Assembly: GCF_030269925.1 (NCBI RefSeq)
Contig: NC_085124.1
Coordinates: 7,440,001 to 7,504,000 of the forward strand
Length of the DNA stretch: 64,000 bases
From: Bombyx mori
Lineage: Eukaryota; Arthropoda; Insecta; Lepidoptera; Bombycidae
Reading direction: 5' to 3'
Each line of letters starts with the position of its first letter. Position 1 is the stretch's first letter. Position numbers and translations under genes: made by a program. Positions 32,601 to 44,657 of the stretch are shown piece after piece. Below the pieces are notes generated by a model. It was not told the origin of the DNA, made no database searches, and saw nothing but the letters and a program-made list of their open reading frames with translations.

Positions 32601-33970
32601 CCTACGTCACGCTAGTGATTTCGCTGGTTACTTCGACCACGTCTACAATTTTCCAGAATACTCTCGATACAATTGGAACATTCGAAAACGTTCTAGAACA
32701 TTTGAGAGGCATTCTAGTTGTTTCGATATCCGTTTTCGATATCTAAAGACAGATGTCCTTATTCATATCGGCATATAACAGAAGATCTATTCTCATATTA
32801 CTATGCATTTACGATAAACAAGTGAGCCAGATTAAATACACTTGGAAAGTGAGTGCCATAATGGTGATTAAATGACACGGATGAAGTGATATGTCGCTTT
32901 CGATAGTCCTAAATATATCAGCGGTAACCCGCACCATAAATACTTTTGCCCTAAGCCCTAAATACCGGAAACATATTTTTACGCTTGGCTGTGCAATAAT
33001 AAAACCTTAAAACCAACAAACTAACAATACCATTATACTTGCATCCCAACTATGTTGGTTATGATCAGTTAACTGTAATCATAACGGGATCCATTTAAAT
33101 ATAGGATCTTCGAGTCATCAAATGCCAAATACATATTTGCGTGAAATGGGATGATGACATGACAGTGTGAAAAAGGAGAAAAAGAGAAATAAAATACCGA
33201 AAGAGAAGTCAATGCATAGCCGATAGTTTACTATGATAAACTTTAATAAATATATAAAGTGACCATAAAATGAAGACATTCTGAAAATTTTTAAGCTGTG
33301 AATATTAACGATAAGCTTGCTGAATGTCGCCTGCTTTTTTTTTCCCTGCCTGCGTCTGCACAGTTCTAAAATACGTCCTTAGAATGGATATATGACGAAA
33401 TCTGTGCTAAAAACAAAAAGCCTAAAGAAAGGTTGATCACCAACTTGGATATGAGCGATAAAATCAGATAAGAAAAAGATGCGGCGTATTAGAAGGTGGA
33501 AGTAGAAAAAAACTGTAACCTATTATAGTACTGCCAGTATCTATAAGCAATATTAGTAATAAACTTAACACCTCATGCTCTAAAAATATCTCGATTACCC
33601 ATAATGGTACAATGGGGCCATATTGAATAGGAACCGTTTACCACCTGCCTAGCCGATAATATATACCGGTACTGTCGAGTACAAAATTTCAATGGATATG
33701 ACATTTTTTCAATAGTCAAGAGTGTTACGTTCTTTTGCTATTATATGTATGCCACTTAGCATTGAGCCATTACTGGCACCTTAGCGTGATTGTCATTTTA
33801 TATTTGTATTTGTATTAAATTTATCCTAACATCCACGGAAGAGACAGCCAGGACGATGGTACTGAACCGTGCAGACTTAGGAAAACCATAAACCACCAGC
33901 TTCACGTAAGCATTTGGTAATTAAAAAGAATGGCTTAACTTATCACATAATAATACTAATTTGTATATGT
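32601..33970. other. Non-coding stretch, no gene seen
   Basis: Includes a region rich in TTCTAGAACATTC-type words at 32650-32760. The frame 33914-34120 (+) runs into the antisense of the next LINE. No other feature. Confidence 0.4.
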
Positions 33971-34106
33971 CGAGTAGGTGAGCTTACGGGGCCAAACCTG
34001 ACGTTGTTGCTAACAGGAACCCTAGCAAGAACGTGCTTCGCAGAATCTACCACTGAATCGGAAACGCGACCCACTAAGAAGATCCGGCGAGAAACTCAGT
34101 GGGCTG
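33971..34106 (-). mobile_element. Bm1-like 3' UTR of the adjacent LINE
   Basis: Minus strand: AACTCAGT-type core GAGTTTCTCGCCGGATCTTC, TCGCGTTTCCGATTCAGTGG, GATTCTGCGAAGCACGTTC, TTGCTAGGGTTCC, GTTTGGCCCCGTAAGCTCAC. This is Bm1 sequence, yet it follows directly, in the same orientation, on the Jockey-type coding fragment at 34107. Either a Bm1 inserted exactly there or this LINE ends in Bm1-like sequence. The same arrangement at 62757-63250 favours the second. Confidence 0.65.
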
Positions 34107-34720
34107 TGTCTGTGGGTTAATTTACTCGCTGAGTCCTTCGTCGCAAGCGACGGGCTCGACGAGAACGATGACCAATGCTTGGGGTACCTAAAACCACGGT
34201 TAGTGGATCAGGAGGATCCGAAATGACGTGTTTTGGGTGACGTCGACTGTTTACCATTCGGTCCGCAGGATCGGAAAAATAGTTACCGGCGGCCACAATG
34301 ACAGGATTCTCGTGTCGTGCCGCTTTCTCGAAATGGCGCACTGATGCCGACTGTAGATACTTACTGATGGACTCTAGGTCCAGGTCATCGTGGAGGTCGG
34401 TGTTCCTGACGAACCACGGGGTCCGACGGCTATCTTGCAAAAACGGGATTAATGTCGATGCGCCAGTTCCGGAACCACTGTCCCATGATGGTTACTGCGG
34501 TCTGAAGTCGCTGATGCAATAACGACTTCTTCCTACACAAGTAGTAGATAGCCGTGTCATCCGCGAAGAGCGCTAGGTAGATCTCTGGAGGCCAGGGTAT
34601 ATAGTTCATATACAAAATAAACGGTAATGGGGAGAGGGCGGAGCCTTGCGGGACTCCAGCTGTTACTTGACGGGGACGAGAGTTTGTTCCCTCAACTCGA
34701 TGTCGGAACGAACGAGTGGC
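34107..34720 (-). pseudogene. Jockey-type LINE fragment with internal deletion
   Basis: From about 34700 downward the minus strand reads GTNSRPRQVTAGVPQGSALS, PLPFILYMNY, IYLALFADDTAIYY and QTAVTIMGQWFRNWRIDINP. It then changes frame near 34435 to the C-terminal part SRRTPWFVRNTDLHDDLDLE, SISKYLQSASVRHFEKAARH and a final Arg-rich stretch before a stop at 34117. About 200 residues between RT thumb and C-terminus are absent. The block GVPQGS and FADD boxes place it in the Jockey group. It is a dead copy. Confidence 0.85.
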
Positions 34721-34848
34721 CGAGAGAGATCACTACGTGAATCGTGCTAATTATAATTACTATTTTATTTCGTGTAATAAAGCAATTTATTGTTCGATCG
34801 AATTATTTTACTTTCCTTCCCCACCTACCTACCCAGGTTTAATTATAA

Positions 34849-35225
34849 TGTTACGCGCTGAGGCTCAAGATAAATAAAAATTCTACCGAAGTAAAAATTG
34901 AAACTCTATTAGCACTTAGAGCACTTAAAACAGAAACACTTTAAAATTCTCAATTCACTTCTTCCACTTCGCTTCAGGTGATCCATTCGCTGATACGCTC
35001 CGAATAGTTCCGACTACTAAATGACTGCATACCATCTCTGCAACGCTTTTGTAGTTGATACGACATCCCTAGATTTATCGAGTACATTCTGGGCAAGTCG
35101 AGTAGCTTCGATGTGTGTTTCTGCTATCTGACAATAGATGGCATTGTACTTCACGGTTTTACCAGTACCTTCGATATTCGTTCGGCTGTTCGGCGACAGA
35201 TGGCGTTACTTTTATCGGCGTAACA
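34849..35225. repeat. Solo LTR with ATAA target duplication
   Basis: Begins TGTTACGC and ends GCGTAACA (perfect 8-base inverted ends, TG...CA). It is flanked on both sides by ATAA (34845-34848 and 35226-35229). The length of 377 bp suits an LTR. No internal retrotransposon DNA is next to it, so it is the product of LTR-LTR recombination. Part of it recurs at 54233-54465. It is unlike the LTR at 16863. Confidence 0.75.
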
Positions 35226-35744
35226 ATAACAAAAAATAGTGCAGGGTGAATACGTCAAATTTTTTAAAAGGTTAGTAATTTTTAGTATTTTTTCAATATT
35301 CACACCACAGTGTGAAAGGGAGTCACTAGCCTACAGTAAAAAAATGTTTGAGCAGCCAAACAGACTTGTTCAATTGTGAACAATTGTCACATGAAATCAA
35401 CTGCTACAAACCAAGAAAAGGGTAACAGAATAATGAAAGGAATAAGGAAAGCCGAAATAAAAGTATAATCAAAATTAGCTTAAAGGCTTTTTCAATAAGT
35501 TAGTTTCAGGAAGGGCATTTTAAGCAGTGTATTTAAATTCCACACATTTCATTTGTTTATTATTTCTCTTATTAATAAATGTACAATAAAATTCATAAAT
35601 CATATGATGACTTATGATATTCGGTTACATACTTTTAATGGATAGTTTACGTCGATTTCAAGTAACACCCAAACAACCTTCTACTTTTGTCGTTTCAATA
35701 TCTCGGGGTTTTGAAATGTAATTTTGTAGATAATCTGATAATAC
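35226..35744. other. AT-rich spacer
   Basis: No gene or repeat recognised. A short palindromic word TTGTTCAATTGTGAACAATTG lies at about 35368. Confidence 0.4.
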
Positions 35745-36175
35745 ATGAATTGATGATTTTCCATAAATGATTAGTAGATATATTGTTCGATTTGATAAAA
35801 CTAATTTGATTACTAACAATTTCACACATTGAGGATCCCGAAAGGATTGAAACCGTGGTTAATCTCAGTTCTGGGCTCACAATTAGTTTGAGGAATAACT
35901 TAGATTCATTAGGCACACAAAATTACGGGTCTTTTTGTAAACATTTTACTCTTTCAACGTGTAACATTTTACCATGTACCGCTTCCCACCACTGTAGCAG
36001 ATCGTATTTACTTCCAGCTGGATGTATTTTCGACGATAATTTTCTGTGTATTTTTAAACTCTGCAAAAAACTCCTCTCGCTCATATTTTGGAAAAGTTAT
36101 AATAATCTCTCTGTTATTCTTTTAACGGAGTTTAAAGAAAGCGTTTTACTGCGCCTGTGCTCGTAGTATTGTAAA
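35745..36175 (-). pseudogene. Decayed hAT-like transposase C-terminus
   Basis: On the minus strand, in shifting frames: IITFPKYEREEFFAEFKNTQ, then YDLLQWWEAVHGKMLHVERV, then after a frame change FCVPNESKLF and, at about 35770-35830, SMCEIVSNQISFIKSN. The series 'LxWW......P.L.R', 'CVP..S..LFxKA' and a final '(V)..I.F...N' is the hAT dimerisation region. Only decayed pieces remain. The plus frame 35855-36166 is its antisense. Confidence 0.5.
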
Positions 36176-36266
36176 TATCCGTAGAAATTGGTCCTTTTTA
36201 TGTACTGATTCACATGCTTTAGTACCTATTGGAACAATGAAAATGTACAAATTTCATAAATCCACA

Positions 36267-36541
36267 TCTATACTTCTATACTAATATTATAAAGCTGAAG
36301 AGTTTACTTGTGTAAGCGCTAATCTCAGGAACTACTGGTCCGATTTGAAAAATTCTTGTCAGATAACTCATTTATTGAGAAAAGCTATAGGCTAACATCA
36401 CGCTAAGACTAATAAGACTAATAGAACCAAGCGGAGCACCAATAAATAATGTTTCAAAATCGGGGTATTTTTCCCTTTTGAGAGCTTCGCTATACACCAA
36501 AGTAACTATTCCACGCAGACGAAGTCGCGGGCAAAAACTAG
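36267..36541 (+). mobile_element. Non-autonomous Helitron
   Basis: Starts with TCTATACTTCTATACTAATATT-type DNA common to lepidopteran Helitrons (the true 5' TC may be 36275). It contains GGTCCGATTTGAAAAATTC and ends GACGAAGTCGCGGGCAAAAA then CTAG followed by T. GACGAAGTC is the terminal hairpin. No coding capacity. Confidence 0.75.
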
Positions 36542-38416
36542 TCAAAAACATGTAACAAATATATTAACAGTTAATTAATTTTAAGGACAACACAAAAAAG
36601 TTATGATACATACAAAATTGACAAAACCTTGTATTGAATAGTTTATAAAAACAATTATATTCAAAGACTTACGAGGCCGGCGCTTTTTATACAGACGACG
36701 GTCGTGTGGTCAAAACTGTGAAATTAATGTTTCCATTGTGGTGTTATTATTTGGATTTATGCTGAAGACTGTACGTTTTTATGTGTTGTAGTCACCGCTC
36801 TATAGCCAATGCAGAAATGTTCTGCTTTATCCTGTCACTGACTTATTCGTTTAAAGCTCATGCAAATGTAAATATTTTTGTCGCGTATTTTATTATATTG
36901 TTACCCCGCATTTGTACTGATTTTCTGTGATTTATTTATCAAAATGGAAGTTAGCATATTGTAATCACCACATTCTAATGAAAATTACGTAAAATCTAAA
37001 ACAAACGTGTTGTATCAAAAAATAAAACTATCTTCAATAAAACGAAATCAAACGAGAATAGCATTAATGTAATTATTTTAAGTCAATTAAATATGTACAA
37101 TTAAGGATACCTCAAAAACTGCTGGTTAGATTTTGAAATTTTTTAAATAGGACCACATGAGAGTCACTAGCTTTGAAATAAAAAAGCTATCATCAAAGCA
37201 GGTTCACATAGAGACGAATTGAGAAACTCCTCATATTTTCGAAATTGGTTAAATAAAATACTAAATTTTTCTCCAGTACTTTACAGCTAACAATAAAATA
37301 TACAAGTTTATTACATATAATGATGCAAATTGGTATGTTGCTCAAAGACATGTAGAATTCAATACTTAATCTTGGGATTAATATAACAAATAGTTCGCCA
37401 ACTCCAGCTGGACTGGTTTCCGTTTGTTAGGCCACGTCAAAGCGTAATCTTACCGTGGACACTTGCAAATGAGCGTACATCACTCCTAGCCGGCACTGCA
37501 AGTTAAACTTTGCATTTAAAATCATTGAGAATCCTCTTAGTTTAGTTCAACAAAGCAATTTACGAACGGCAAATGAAATTTGTTTCGATATCTTGAGCTC
37601 GTTTCCCAGCAGTCGGTATAGCGACGCATAAAAGGATGTTAATTGGCGTTCCTTACTTTCTGAAGATAATTGAGTCGTAACTAGAATGCTAGACAATGAG
37701 AAAGGCTGGCAATAGTGTCGCGAAATACGCTCCCGATATTTGCATACAGAGCCCTTTTAACTCACAATCAGCATATAATAGCGTTGCTTACTAATAATAT
37801 ATTTTTTCAAATTGTATATTTGTTAGGGAAATTACTTGAATTGTTAATACGCGATTTTAGTAATTGGCTTCCTTAGGGTAACCCAACCAAATCATCATAT
37901 AGTTGAGACATCTAATTCCACTCGCCTAAAATTGGTTCTTCTAAAATGCTTAAATAAAAAATAAATCAGATCACTAATAGTTAGCATTTTTTTAATTTAG
38001 CAATTCTAAATTCTATGATCAATGAGGCGATCGAAATACCGAAACACGTGTATTTTTTATTTATTTTAGATACAAAATAGTTTATCGTTTTCATTAACTT
38101 AGCTCATAATACCGCGTCGCGTCACTCAAATGTGCTCTTTTTGAACAACAGACACAAATAACTGAACATATCTTATTGCTACTGTTAGGCATAATATGAT
38201 GCTTACACAGATAGTTAACATTGCGTATCCTATACTTAATCACGGAAGCTCACACAAATCTAACAAAATTCTTAGAAGATTTTTCTGGTAAAGACTAAGC
38301 ACACTTAACCGACGCGGTGTGGTTACCTAAGCAACGCTATGTGCTTTTTCGGCATATAATTTATATCTGTAAATAATTGCATCGCTCTGTTACACCGTAA
38401 AACCTATCATTTATAA
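36542..38416. other. Long AT-rich stretch, no gene seen
   Basis: No frame of 60 or more codons and no repeat shared with other parts of the window. A GC-richer part at 37400-37500 shows nothing usable. Confidence 0.45.
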
Positions 38417-39050
38417 TCTCTATACTAATATTATAAAGAGGAAAGATTTGTTTGTTTGTTTTGTATTGAATAGGCTCCGAAACTACTGAACCGATTTGAA
38501 AAATTCTTTCACTGTTTGGAAGCTACTCTATTCCCGGGTGACATAGGATATAATCTTTTTTGAAAAAAATTTGGGTTCCGTACTAAAATCCCAATAATGT
38601 TGCCCAAGGTGTAAAAAAATACCTAAAATATTATTTACATCGCGTGCCCTGCGAAATCAAATCAAATCAATTCAAAACAAAAAAAAATTTTATTCAACAT
38701 AACTGAAATTACTTACTTGTTGAACGTCAAAAGAACTACAATTCACAAAAACTAGCCTCCGTCCTGAGAAGAACTGGCAAGAAACTCAGCGGGCATGTCT
38801 TTTTTTTTATTTTTAGATTTTTTTTTAAATATTAGATAAAAAAAATAATTATTTATTATGGATGATAGTATAAAATAATGTACTACGACTTTGTAGAACA
38901 CATTATTATTTACAAAAAGTGTCACGACAGCATATGTCTAACTATTATACATATGCCGCAATAAGTGTTATTTTTATTTAAAAAAAAAAAACGTCAAATA
39001 TCGTTGAAATTTTTGTTAAAGACCCGAGCGGAGCCGGAGCGGGCCGCTAG
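38417..39050 (+). mobile_element. Helitron interrupted by a LINE tail
   Basis: Begins TCTCTATACTAATATTATAA with CCGATTTGAAAAATTCTTTC at about 38490 (as in the copy at 36267) and TATTCCCGGGTGACATAGG. It ends with GAGCGGAGCCGGAGCGGGCC, then GCTAG and T. About 0.35 kb of foreign DNA from about 38650 splits it. Confidence 0.65.
38650..38800 (-). mobile_element. LINE 3' tail with TTTGA repeats
   Basis: On the minus strand: GCCCGCTGAGTTTCTTGCC, AGTTCTTCTCAGGACGGAGG, TTCAACAAGTAAGTAATTTC, and an end of repeated TTTGA units (plus strand AATCAAATCAAATC). I recall this as a widespread lepidopteran LINE 3' end. It carries a version of the Bm1 core motif. Confidence 0.6.
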
Positions 39051-41213
39051 TAAACTATATGTAACATAATATATCAAACTACAAACGGAACTGCCCCAAC
39101 TATCCGAGACGGTCTCGAAGCTAAGAAACACCCGAACGCAAACCCCGCAGGTATGTCCGTTATATCAGCAACACGAACTAAGTTCCGCAGTCAAACCGTA
39201 CGAAAAGTGGTCACAAACAAAATATGAACCACAAAGCGTTCTTGCGGCCGCTTTGTATCGTTTTCAATCTACGTTATGAAAGCAGCCTGTAACCACCGGC
39301 GATGCACAAAGCAATAACGTTGAAAGCCCAACGTGTATTAACTGCGTGCCGGACATGATTCCGAAGCAATATTGAAATAGACTTTAATCTGCTTACTTAT
39401 ATTAATTGGTTTCGAGGATTATCATGCTTTTTGTGTGTTAATTATGAAAGCAAATCTGTTTGAAATCGACATGCTCAAAGGATAAGTAAGGAAGGAATTT
39501 AATCCTTCCTTCCTTACTCATTGGGGTTAAAGTCATTTGGGTTAGCCAAAACTTCTACTGTTAGTTTTATTTTGCAAACATTAAAAGAAAAATCTAAATC
39601 TCGTAAAACTTAAAGGCTGCTATGAAAGGATCACGTTAAAAGAGATTTTTAGAACTTTAACCTGCCGTTATTAATTCTGTTTTCAACTTGAACACAAAAA
39701 GAAAACTGAAACGTTTTTTCATCGCCATGAAAATTCCTATCCAAAGGAAGTTTGAGAAACAATTTCTCGTTAAAAAAAAGTATCAGAGATTGTTGCGTAC
39801 ATTTAAAAATATTTTACCTCGAGTTGGGTTTAAAGTTTTAAGACGTATTTTCTCGTTACGAGTAGGGTGAATCGTGGGGGCGCAAGGGGTGACATCAAAG
39901 TGAATTAGCGAATGTTGTCTATGGGCGTTCGTTTGTAGCTGCTTTGAAGTTAGACCTACCTGCAGGGTACTCTGTTGAAATGTGTTAAGGCTTAAACCGT
40001 CTCATATTGGTAACACCGTAGTAAGGGCTATGAAAGCGAAAATTACAACATAAGCCTTGGGAATTCGTTATTCAAATTTTGTTTTATAGAATTTCAGTTA
40101 GCTTATTATAACTCGTCCAAAACTCGTTCATTTAAAAGTATTTAGTTGTTCCTTTTTTTCCAATAATGTACGTAGCTATAGTTACATATTCGTGATGTAA
40201 ATAGTCCAAGCGTATAGTTCAAGGCCACTTCGCACATTAATCTCCATATTTCCTATACAAAACTCAGTGAGGTTGAAGTATATGACCCACATTTTTCCCG
40301 CATACAAGTTTCAGCCAAGACGATGATGCCACACAAAGGAACCAGAATAGATCTTTCTTCTTATAATAGAGCGTCTAAAAGGGTTGCTTCCAAGCTTCCC
40401 GAAAAATGTTTTTGCTGCTTTTCTGCGAATCTTTTTTGTCGGCGAGGGCGGCACATTAAAGACCAGAATGGCGAAGTAGTCGCGATAACGTCACGATAGT
40501 GTAGTCCCGCTTGAAATGCAAATGTCGATGATATTCGAAAGGCCAAGGATGTGACGCCACGGGTATGTCTGAGTCAATTGCGCTGACCTTTTTGTTTTAA
40601 AATACTCTATCAAACTTTGTAGTTTTGTATTTCACATATGACGCCTCATGTAGACTGCTTTTTATTATCGTTATTCCTTCAATTACCGGCAACTAGACCA
40701 ATTAGAAATGAAATTGTTTCAAAAACAAAAAATCAACCATATCTTTGAAATAATTAACCTTACCGATAATATCTATAACCTATTTATGAGTTATGAAATA
40801 ACAAACTAGAATAATAACATGAATCATTCTTATAAAATATAAAAGAAAAGCATTTTCATAATAACTATACAAGAAGGTAACACAAAGAAATTGGGAACAT
40901 AAGATCTACTTACCCTTATATTACATACATATCCTATTTTGTCTCGACGCACGTGTCACTCGTGAAGATAAAATGAAATGCTTAAAAGGAGTACAATTGA
41001 ACTTTATTCTGTCACGTCGCTTCTCGCCCATTCAGAAGTATTTTGTGCATCCACACATATGCGTGAACTTAAACATGTGATTATTTTTATGAAGATATTA
41101 TAACTGGTAGGAGCACTATTCCAAGTCAGTGCATTACATATTTTGAATGTGTGTTTTTTTTATAATGGCTGGGGAAAATATACAACCAAGATAAGATGTC
41201 ATTCCAATATTCG
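39051..41213. other. Non-coding stretch with one GC-rich, partly open segment
   Basis: At 39100-39275 GC content is high and one plus frame is open for about 60 codons (LRNTRTQTPQVCPLYQQHEL, then AVKPYEKWSQTKYEPQ). It contains a very good splice donor, CAG|GTATGT, at 39148-39156. A second GC-richer block lies at 40370-40570. Neither can be assigned to a gene. Confidence 0.35.
39485..39518. repeat. Perfect 13-bp hairpin
   Basis: AGTAAGGAAGGAA (39485-39497) and its exact reverse complement (39506-39518) with an 8-base loop. No T run follows. Confidence 0.8.
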
Positions 41214-41754
41214 TTTTTTTATTCCTTAGATGGGTGGATTAGTTCACGGCCCACGTGGTGTTCAGAGATTACTGGAACTTATAGACATCTACAACGCAAA
41301 TGCCGCCACCCAACCTGAGATGTGAGTTCTAAAGCCTCAGGGTAGTACAACGGCTGTATCACCGTTCAAACCCAAACACATTACTGCTTCACGGCTGAAA
41401 TAGGCAGGGCGGTGGGGCCTACCCTTGCAGACTCACAAGATGTCCTACTATCCGTAATTACGCAAATTATAATAATGCGGGTTTCATTTTTATTACACGT
41501 AAGCAAATAAATATACGTAAGTACGTATTTCGTTAGAAAAAATGGTACCTTTTTCTTTTTTTTATTGCCTTTGTAGGCAGACGAGCATACGGTCCACCTG
41601 ATGGTGAGTAGTAACCGTCGCCCATGGACTTCAGCAATGCCAAGGGCAGAGCCAAGCCGCTGCCTACCGCTTAAAACCTGCCACAGTATTCGAACACCGG
41701 TGCATCGCTCGATACGAATGCACCGGACGTCTTATCCTTTAAGCCACGACGACT
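41214..41754 (-). mobile_element. Full-length tRNA-headed SINE, interrupted
   Basis: The tail, spacer and head of the SINE are present in order on the minus strand (tail 41220-41460, spacer to about 41549, head about 41680-41754 with B-box CGAACACC and GTCGTGGCTTAAAGG). A different repeat sits between spacer and head. Confidence 0.8.
41550..41675 (-). mobile_element. Second repeat nested inside the SINE
   Basis: From the left: TTTTTCTTTTTTTTATTGCC, TTTGTAGGCAGACGAGCATAC, GGTCCACCTGATGGTGAGTAG, GCCCATGGACTTCAGCAATGC, AAGCCGCTGCCTACCGC. This is a common lepidopteran LINE/SINE 3' end (poly(A) on the minus strand) different from BMC1. Its insertion postdates the host SINE. Confidence 0.7.
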
Positions 41755-42374
41755 ACAATTAACAAATTGACTTTATTAAAAATCGAATTAAATATTTTTT
41801 CGAAAATTATAAAATTAAATCCAAGTTCAAAGTAATTGTAAGCGTAAAACAGATGTTAGCTTACTTTATAAACAAATTGTATTGGAAGGCAATGTTTAAT
41901 TTTTTGTCAAAATGTTTACCACAGAAATATTTCCAAATAATGTGCAAAACGTAAAGTATAACGAACGATTCCAAATATCGTAAATCTTCAAGTTTCTTGA
42001 ATTGACGAAGAAATAGAAACGTTAGATGGATTAAACAAGTAACAAGATTGTTCTATGACTACTGATTCGAAACTACTGCAGTGGCTCTGCTCCGGGCTTT
42101 TGGATAGCTCAGAATATCCTAAATACATTGATACATACGTTCATGCACGTCGGAACGCTTAGAAATACATGCCCATTCAGATAGTGTCCTAGTGACGCGA
42201 GTGTTTCCCAGAATTCCGGCAGCAACCCGAACAAAATGCAAATACCGGGTTGGCCCAAAGCATGAGCATCGAATAGCGTTTTACAAAAATGCATCAAAAA
42301 TGTCAATTTGTCAGTTTAGTAAATATAGCGACCCGCCCTCGCTTCGCTTCGGAAACATGAAAATTTATTATTGA
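41755..42374. other. AT-rich spacer
   Basis: No gene. AGCGACCCGCCCTCGCTTCG near 42327 looks like the edge of another repeat, but I cannot bound it. The two frames at 42109-42374 are on opposite strands of the same DNA and have no motif. Confidence 0.4.
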
Positions 42375-42675
42375 CTAGATGATGACAGAGCCTCGCTCGG
42401 TTTTTTTTATTTTTATAACGCCATCTTTTTGTGCCTAAAGCTGTTAGTTGCCCTCAATTAAGAAAAATAGTATTATTATTGGCCAATAGATGTCGGGAAG
42501 AGTTGATTATTGAAAACACGAATAAAACAACATTCTCTGAAAATAAATCGTAGCTAGATCGATTTATCGCCCCCGAAATCCCCCGTATACTAAATTTTAT
42601 GAAAATCGTTGGAGCCGTTTCCGAGATTCTAATTATATATTAATATACAAGAATTACTCGTTTAAAGGTATAAGA
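42375..42675 (-). mobile_element. Intact non-autonomous Helitron (sister of 16819-21557)
   Basis: On the minus strand it runs from TCTTATACCTTTAAACGAG to a GAGCGAGGCTC hairpin, eight bases and CTAG. Flanking bases are A and T as Helitrons require. It is 301 bp long and similar all along to the split copy at 16819-21557, giving the empty-site reference for the LTR element insertion. Confidence 0.85.
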
Positions 42676-44528
42676 TTATTTACGACATTACATTAGGAAC
42701 CTCAAAAATAACAGTTTTTCTCCACTATTTAATGGATGTTATTATACATATAAACCTTCCTCTTCAATCACTCTATCTATTAAAAAAAACCGCATCAAAA
42801 TCCGTTGCGTAGTTTTAAAGATTTAAGCATACATAGGAATATAGAGACAGAGAAAGCTAATCCAAAACAGACAGAAAGTTACACCAGCTAGTTCACAAAA
42901 CGGAGCAATGCACTGACAAAAAAATTGTGAAATTCATTTTACTGTACAAAGTGTGGAATGTATTCATACTAATGCAAAACTTATGGAAACACGTAAAGAA
43001 AATTTGTTATCTAAAGAATATTACTTCAGTAGTGTAAATGTTAGTAGATTCCGGCGTAGCATAATGCTGACGTATAGCCCTATTAAAACTTTCTGACTCA
43101 GTGGACTTTCACGTTGTCGTTGAGCTAAGGCGTTAAGTTCTTTGTAGCATGTAATATCTGTACCTTCTATAAGATATATTGGCACCAGTTATGTAAAAGC
43201 TTTGCTTCGTTTCGTGTTTTCTTGTAACAAAAATTATTTCAGACATTGTTTGAGATGTTTGAATTTATCTGTCTTGCTTTGGGAGATGTACATATTATTT
43301 TACTATTTCATTGTTTCTATTTCATCGTCCTTATTGCTGGTTGCTGATGGTGGTGTTTTTGAATTATGTTCAAAAATTACTCATACAATGACTTCAGTGT
43401 GATGCGAATGTAAATAACTCTACTTCCAACATACCTCTACCTCTAATCTTAATGTCTTTTTCTGGCTTTTAGCTTCTTGAGCATATTATTACTCAACGTG
43501 CCAATATGATCTTTGTATAATATGAATATTGTATGGAAATAATTAGTCTTGTATTTCTAACGCGTTTTTATGCTTAATGAGAATCTGTAGTTTATTTGCA
43601 TTTTTGTAACGTAGTTACTATCTATATGAACAGATAAAATATCAATGTACTGATTACGTACCACCGACTAAAGCTATCTGGAAACAATTTTTGTCCTTTT
43701 TCTAGATTCTAATTACTAAAATACTATTATTATGGCACTTTACCCGACCTTATTTTTCTTTATTGTACACAGAACTGTATCAGAATGAAGAAACATTTTA
43801 ACTAATATGGATAAAAGCTTAACTAACTAACACACGTTTTTTCAAAACAACATAACAACCATATAAACAACCATAGTTGTCGTCGGTTACAGAATCCGTG
43901 AAGGCGTGATCCCTAATGAGCGTATATTGGCATATAGGTTTTATATTGGTAGAAGAAAACTTTGATCAGCGAATAGAAACTTCGACTTTCTCAACTGTTA
44001 ATATTATTTTAATCAAATATTGTAAATTTCTAAAAGTATAATGGAAAATAATGTTTTAGCCTTATAAGATTTATATTAATTCGTTTAATCTCAGTGAAGA
44101 AGTCTGAATTATAATAACGGTTTTCAATACGTCGCTAATTATTTGTATCTAAATAGTGTTCAGACATTGAGATTAAAGCAAGTAAATATTTCTAGTACGA
44201 ATTTAACATGATCCCTATTATCTACTACATATTCCAATTACATTATTAAATTACAATTAACTATGACTATGTTAACGTTACTATAAATTTAATCAGGCAA
44301 AGGAATTGATAATTATTCCAAGCTGCCATGAAAAAATCAACAATAAATCTACTAAACAGAGTCCCGATTCCATATTCAAACTCGATGTTCATATGTCATT
44401 ATGATTCTCGAAGACATTATTAAATTAAATCATCGGCGCTTGTAGATCACTATTAACTCGCCATAAGCAATTAGCTTTGTTCAACATAATTAATTCATTA
44501 ATTATTAGAGACTTTTAACGTTAGCTGA
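42676..44528. other. AT-rich stretch, no gene seen
   Basis: The frame at 43202-43402 is hydrophobic without further sign of coding. No repeat recognised. Confidence 0.45.
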
Positions 44529-44655
44529 TTTTTTTTACTGCTTTGAACGGTGAACTCTTGGCTCACCTGGAGTCAAGTGGTTACTGGAACTCATAAACAC
44601 GACAACGTGAATTCCGTCACCCACTTTGAGACAGTAAACCGAAGTCTCAGTATCA
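44529..44655 (-). mobile_element. Decayed 3' part of BMC1-type tail
   Basis: TTTTTTTTACTGCTTTGAAC, CTCACCTGGAGTCAAGTGG, TTACTGGAACTCATAAACAC, GTCACCCACTTTGAGA: the tail end on the minus strand with many changes. It is older than the copy that starts a few bases later on the other strand. Confidence 0.7.
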
Positions 44656-44657
44656 CT

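Noticed and set aside
35855..36166. 103-residue plus-strand protein
   Set aside because: The opposite strand reads as a decayed hAT-like transposase; the plus frame is its antisense.
39485..39518. Transcription terminator or microRNA precursor
   Set aside because: Perfect but only 13 bp, no T run, and far shorter than a pre-miRNA stem.
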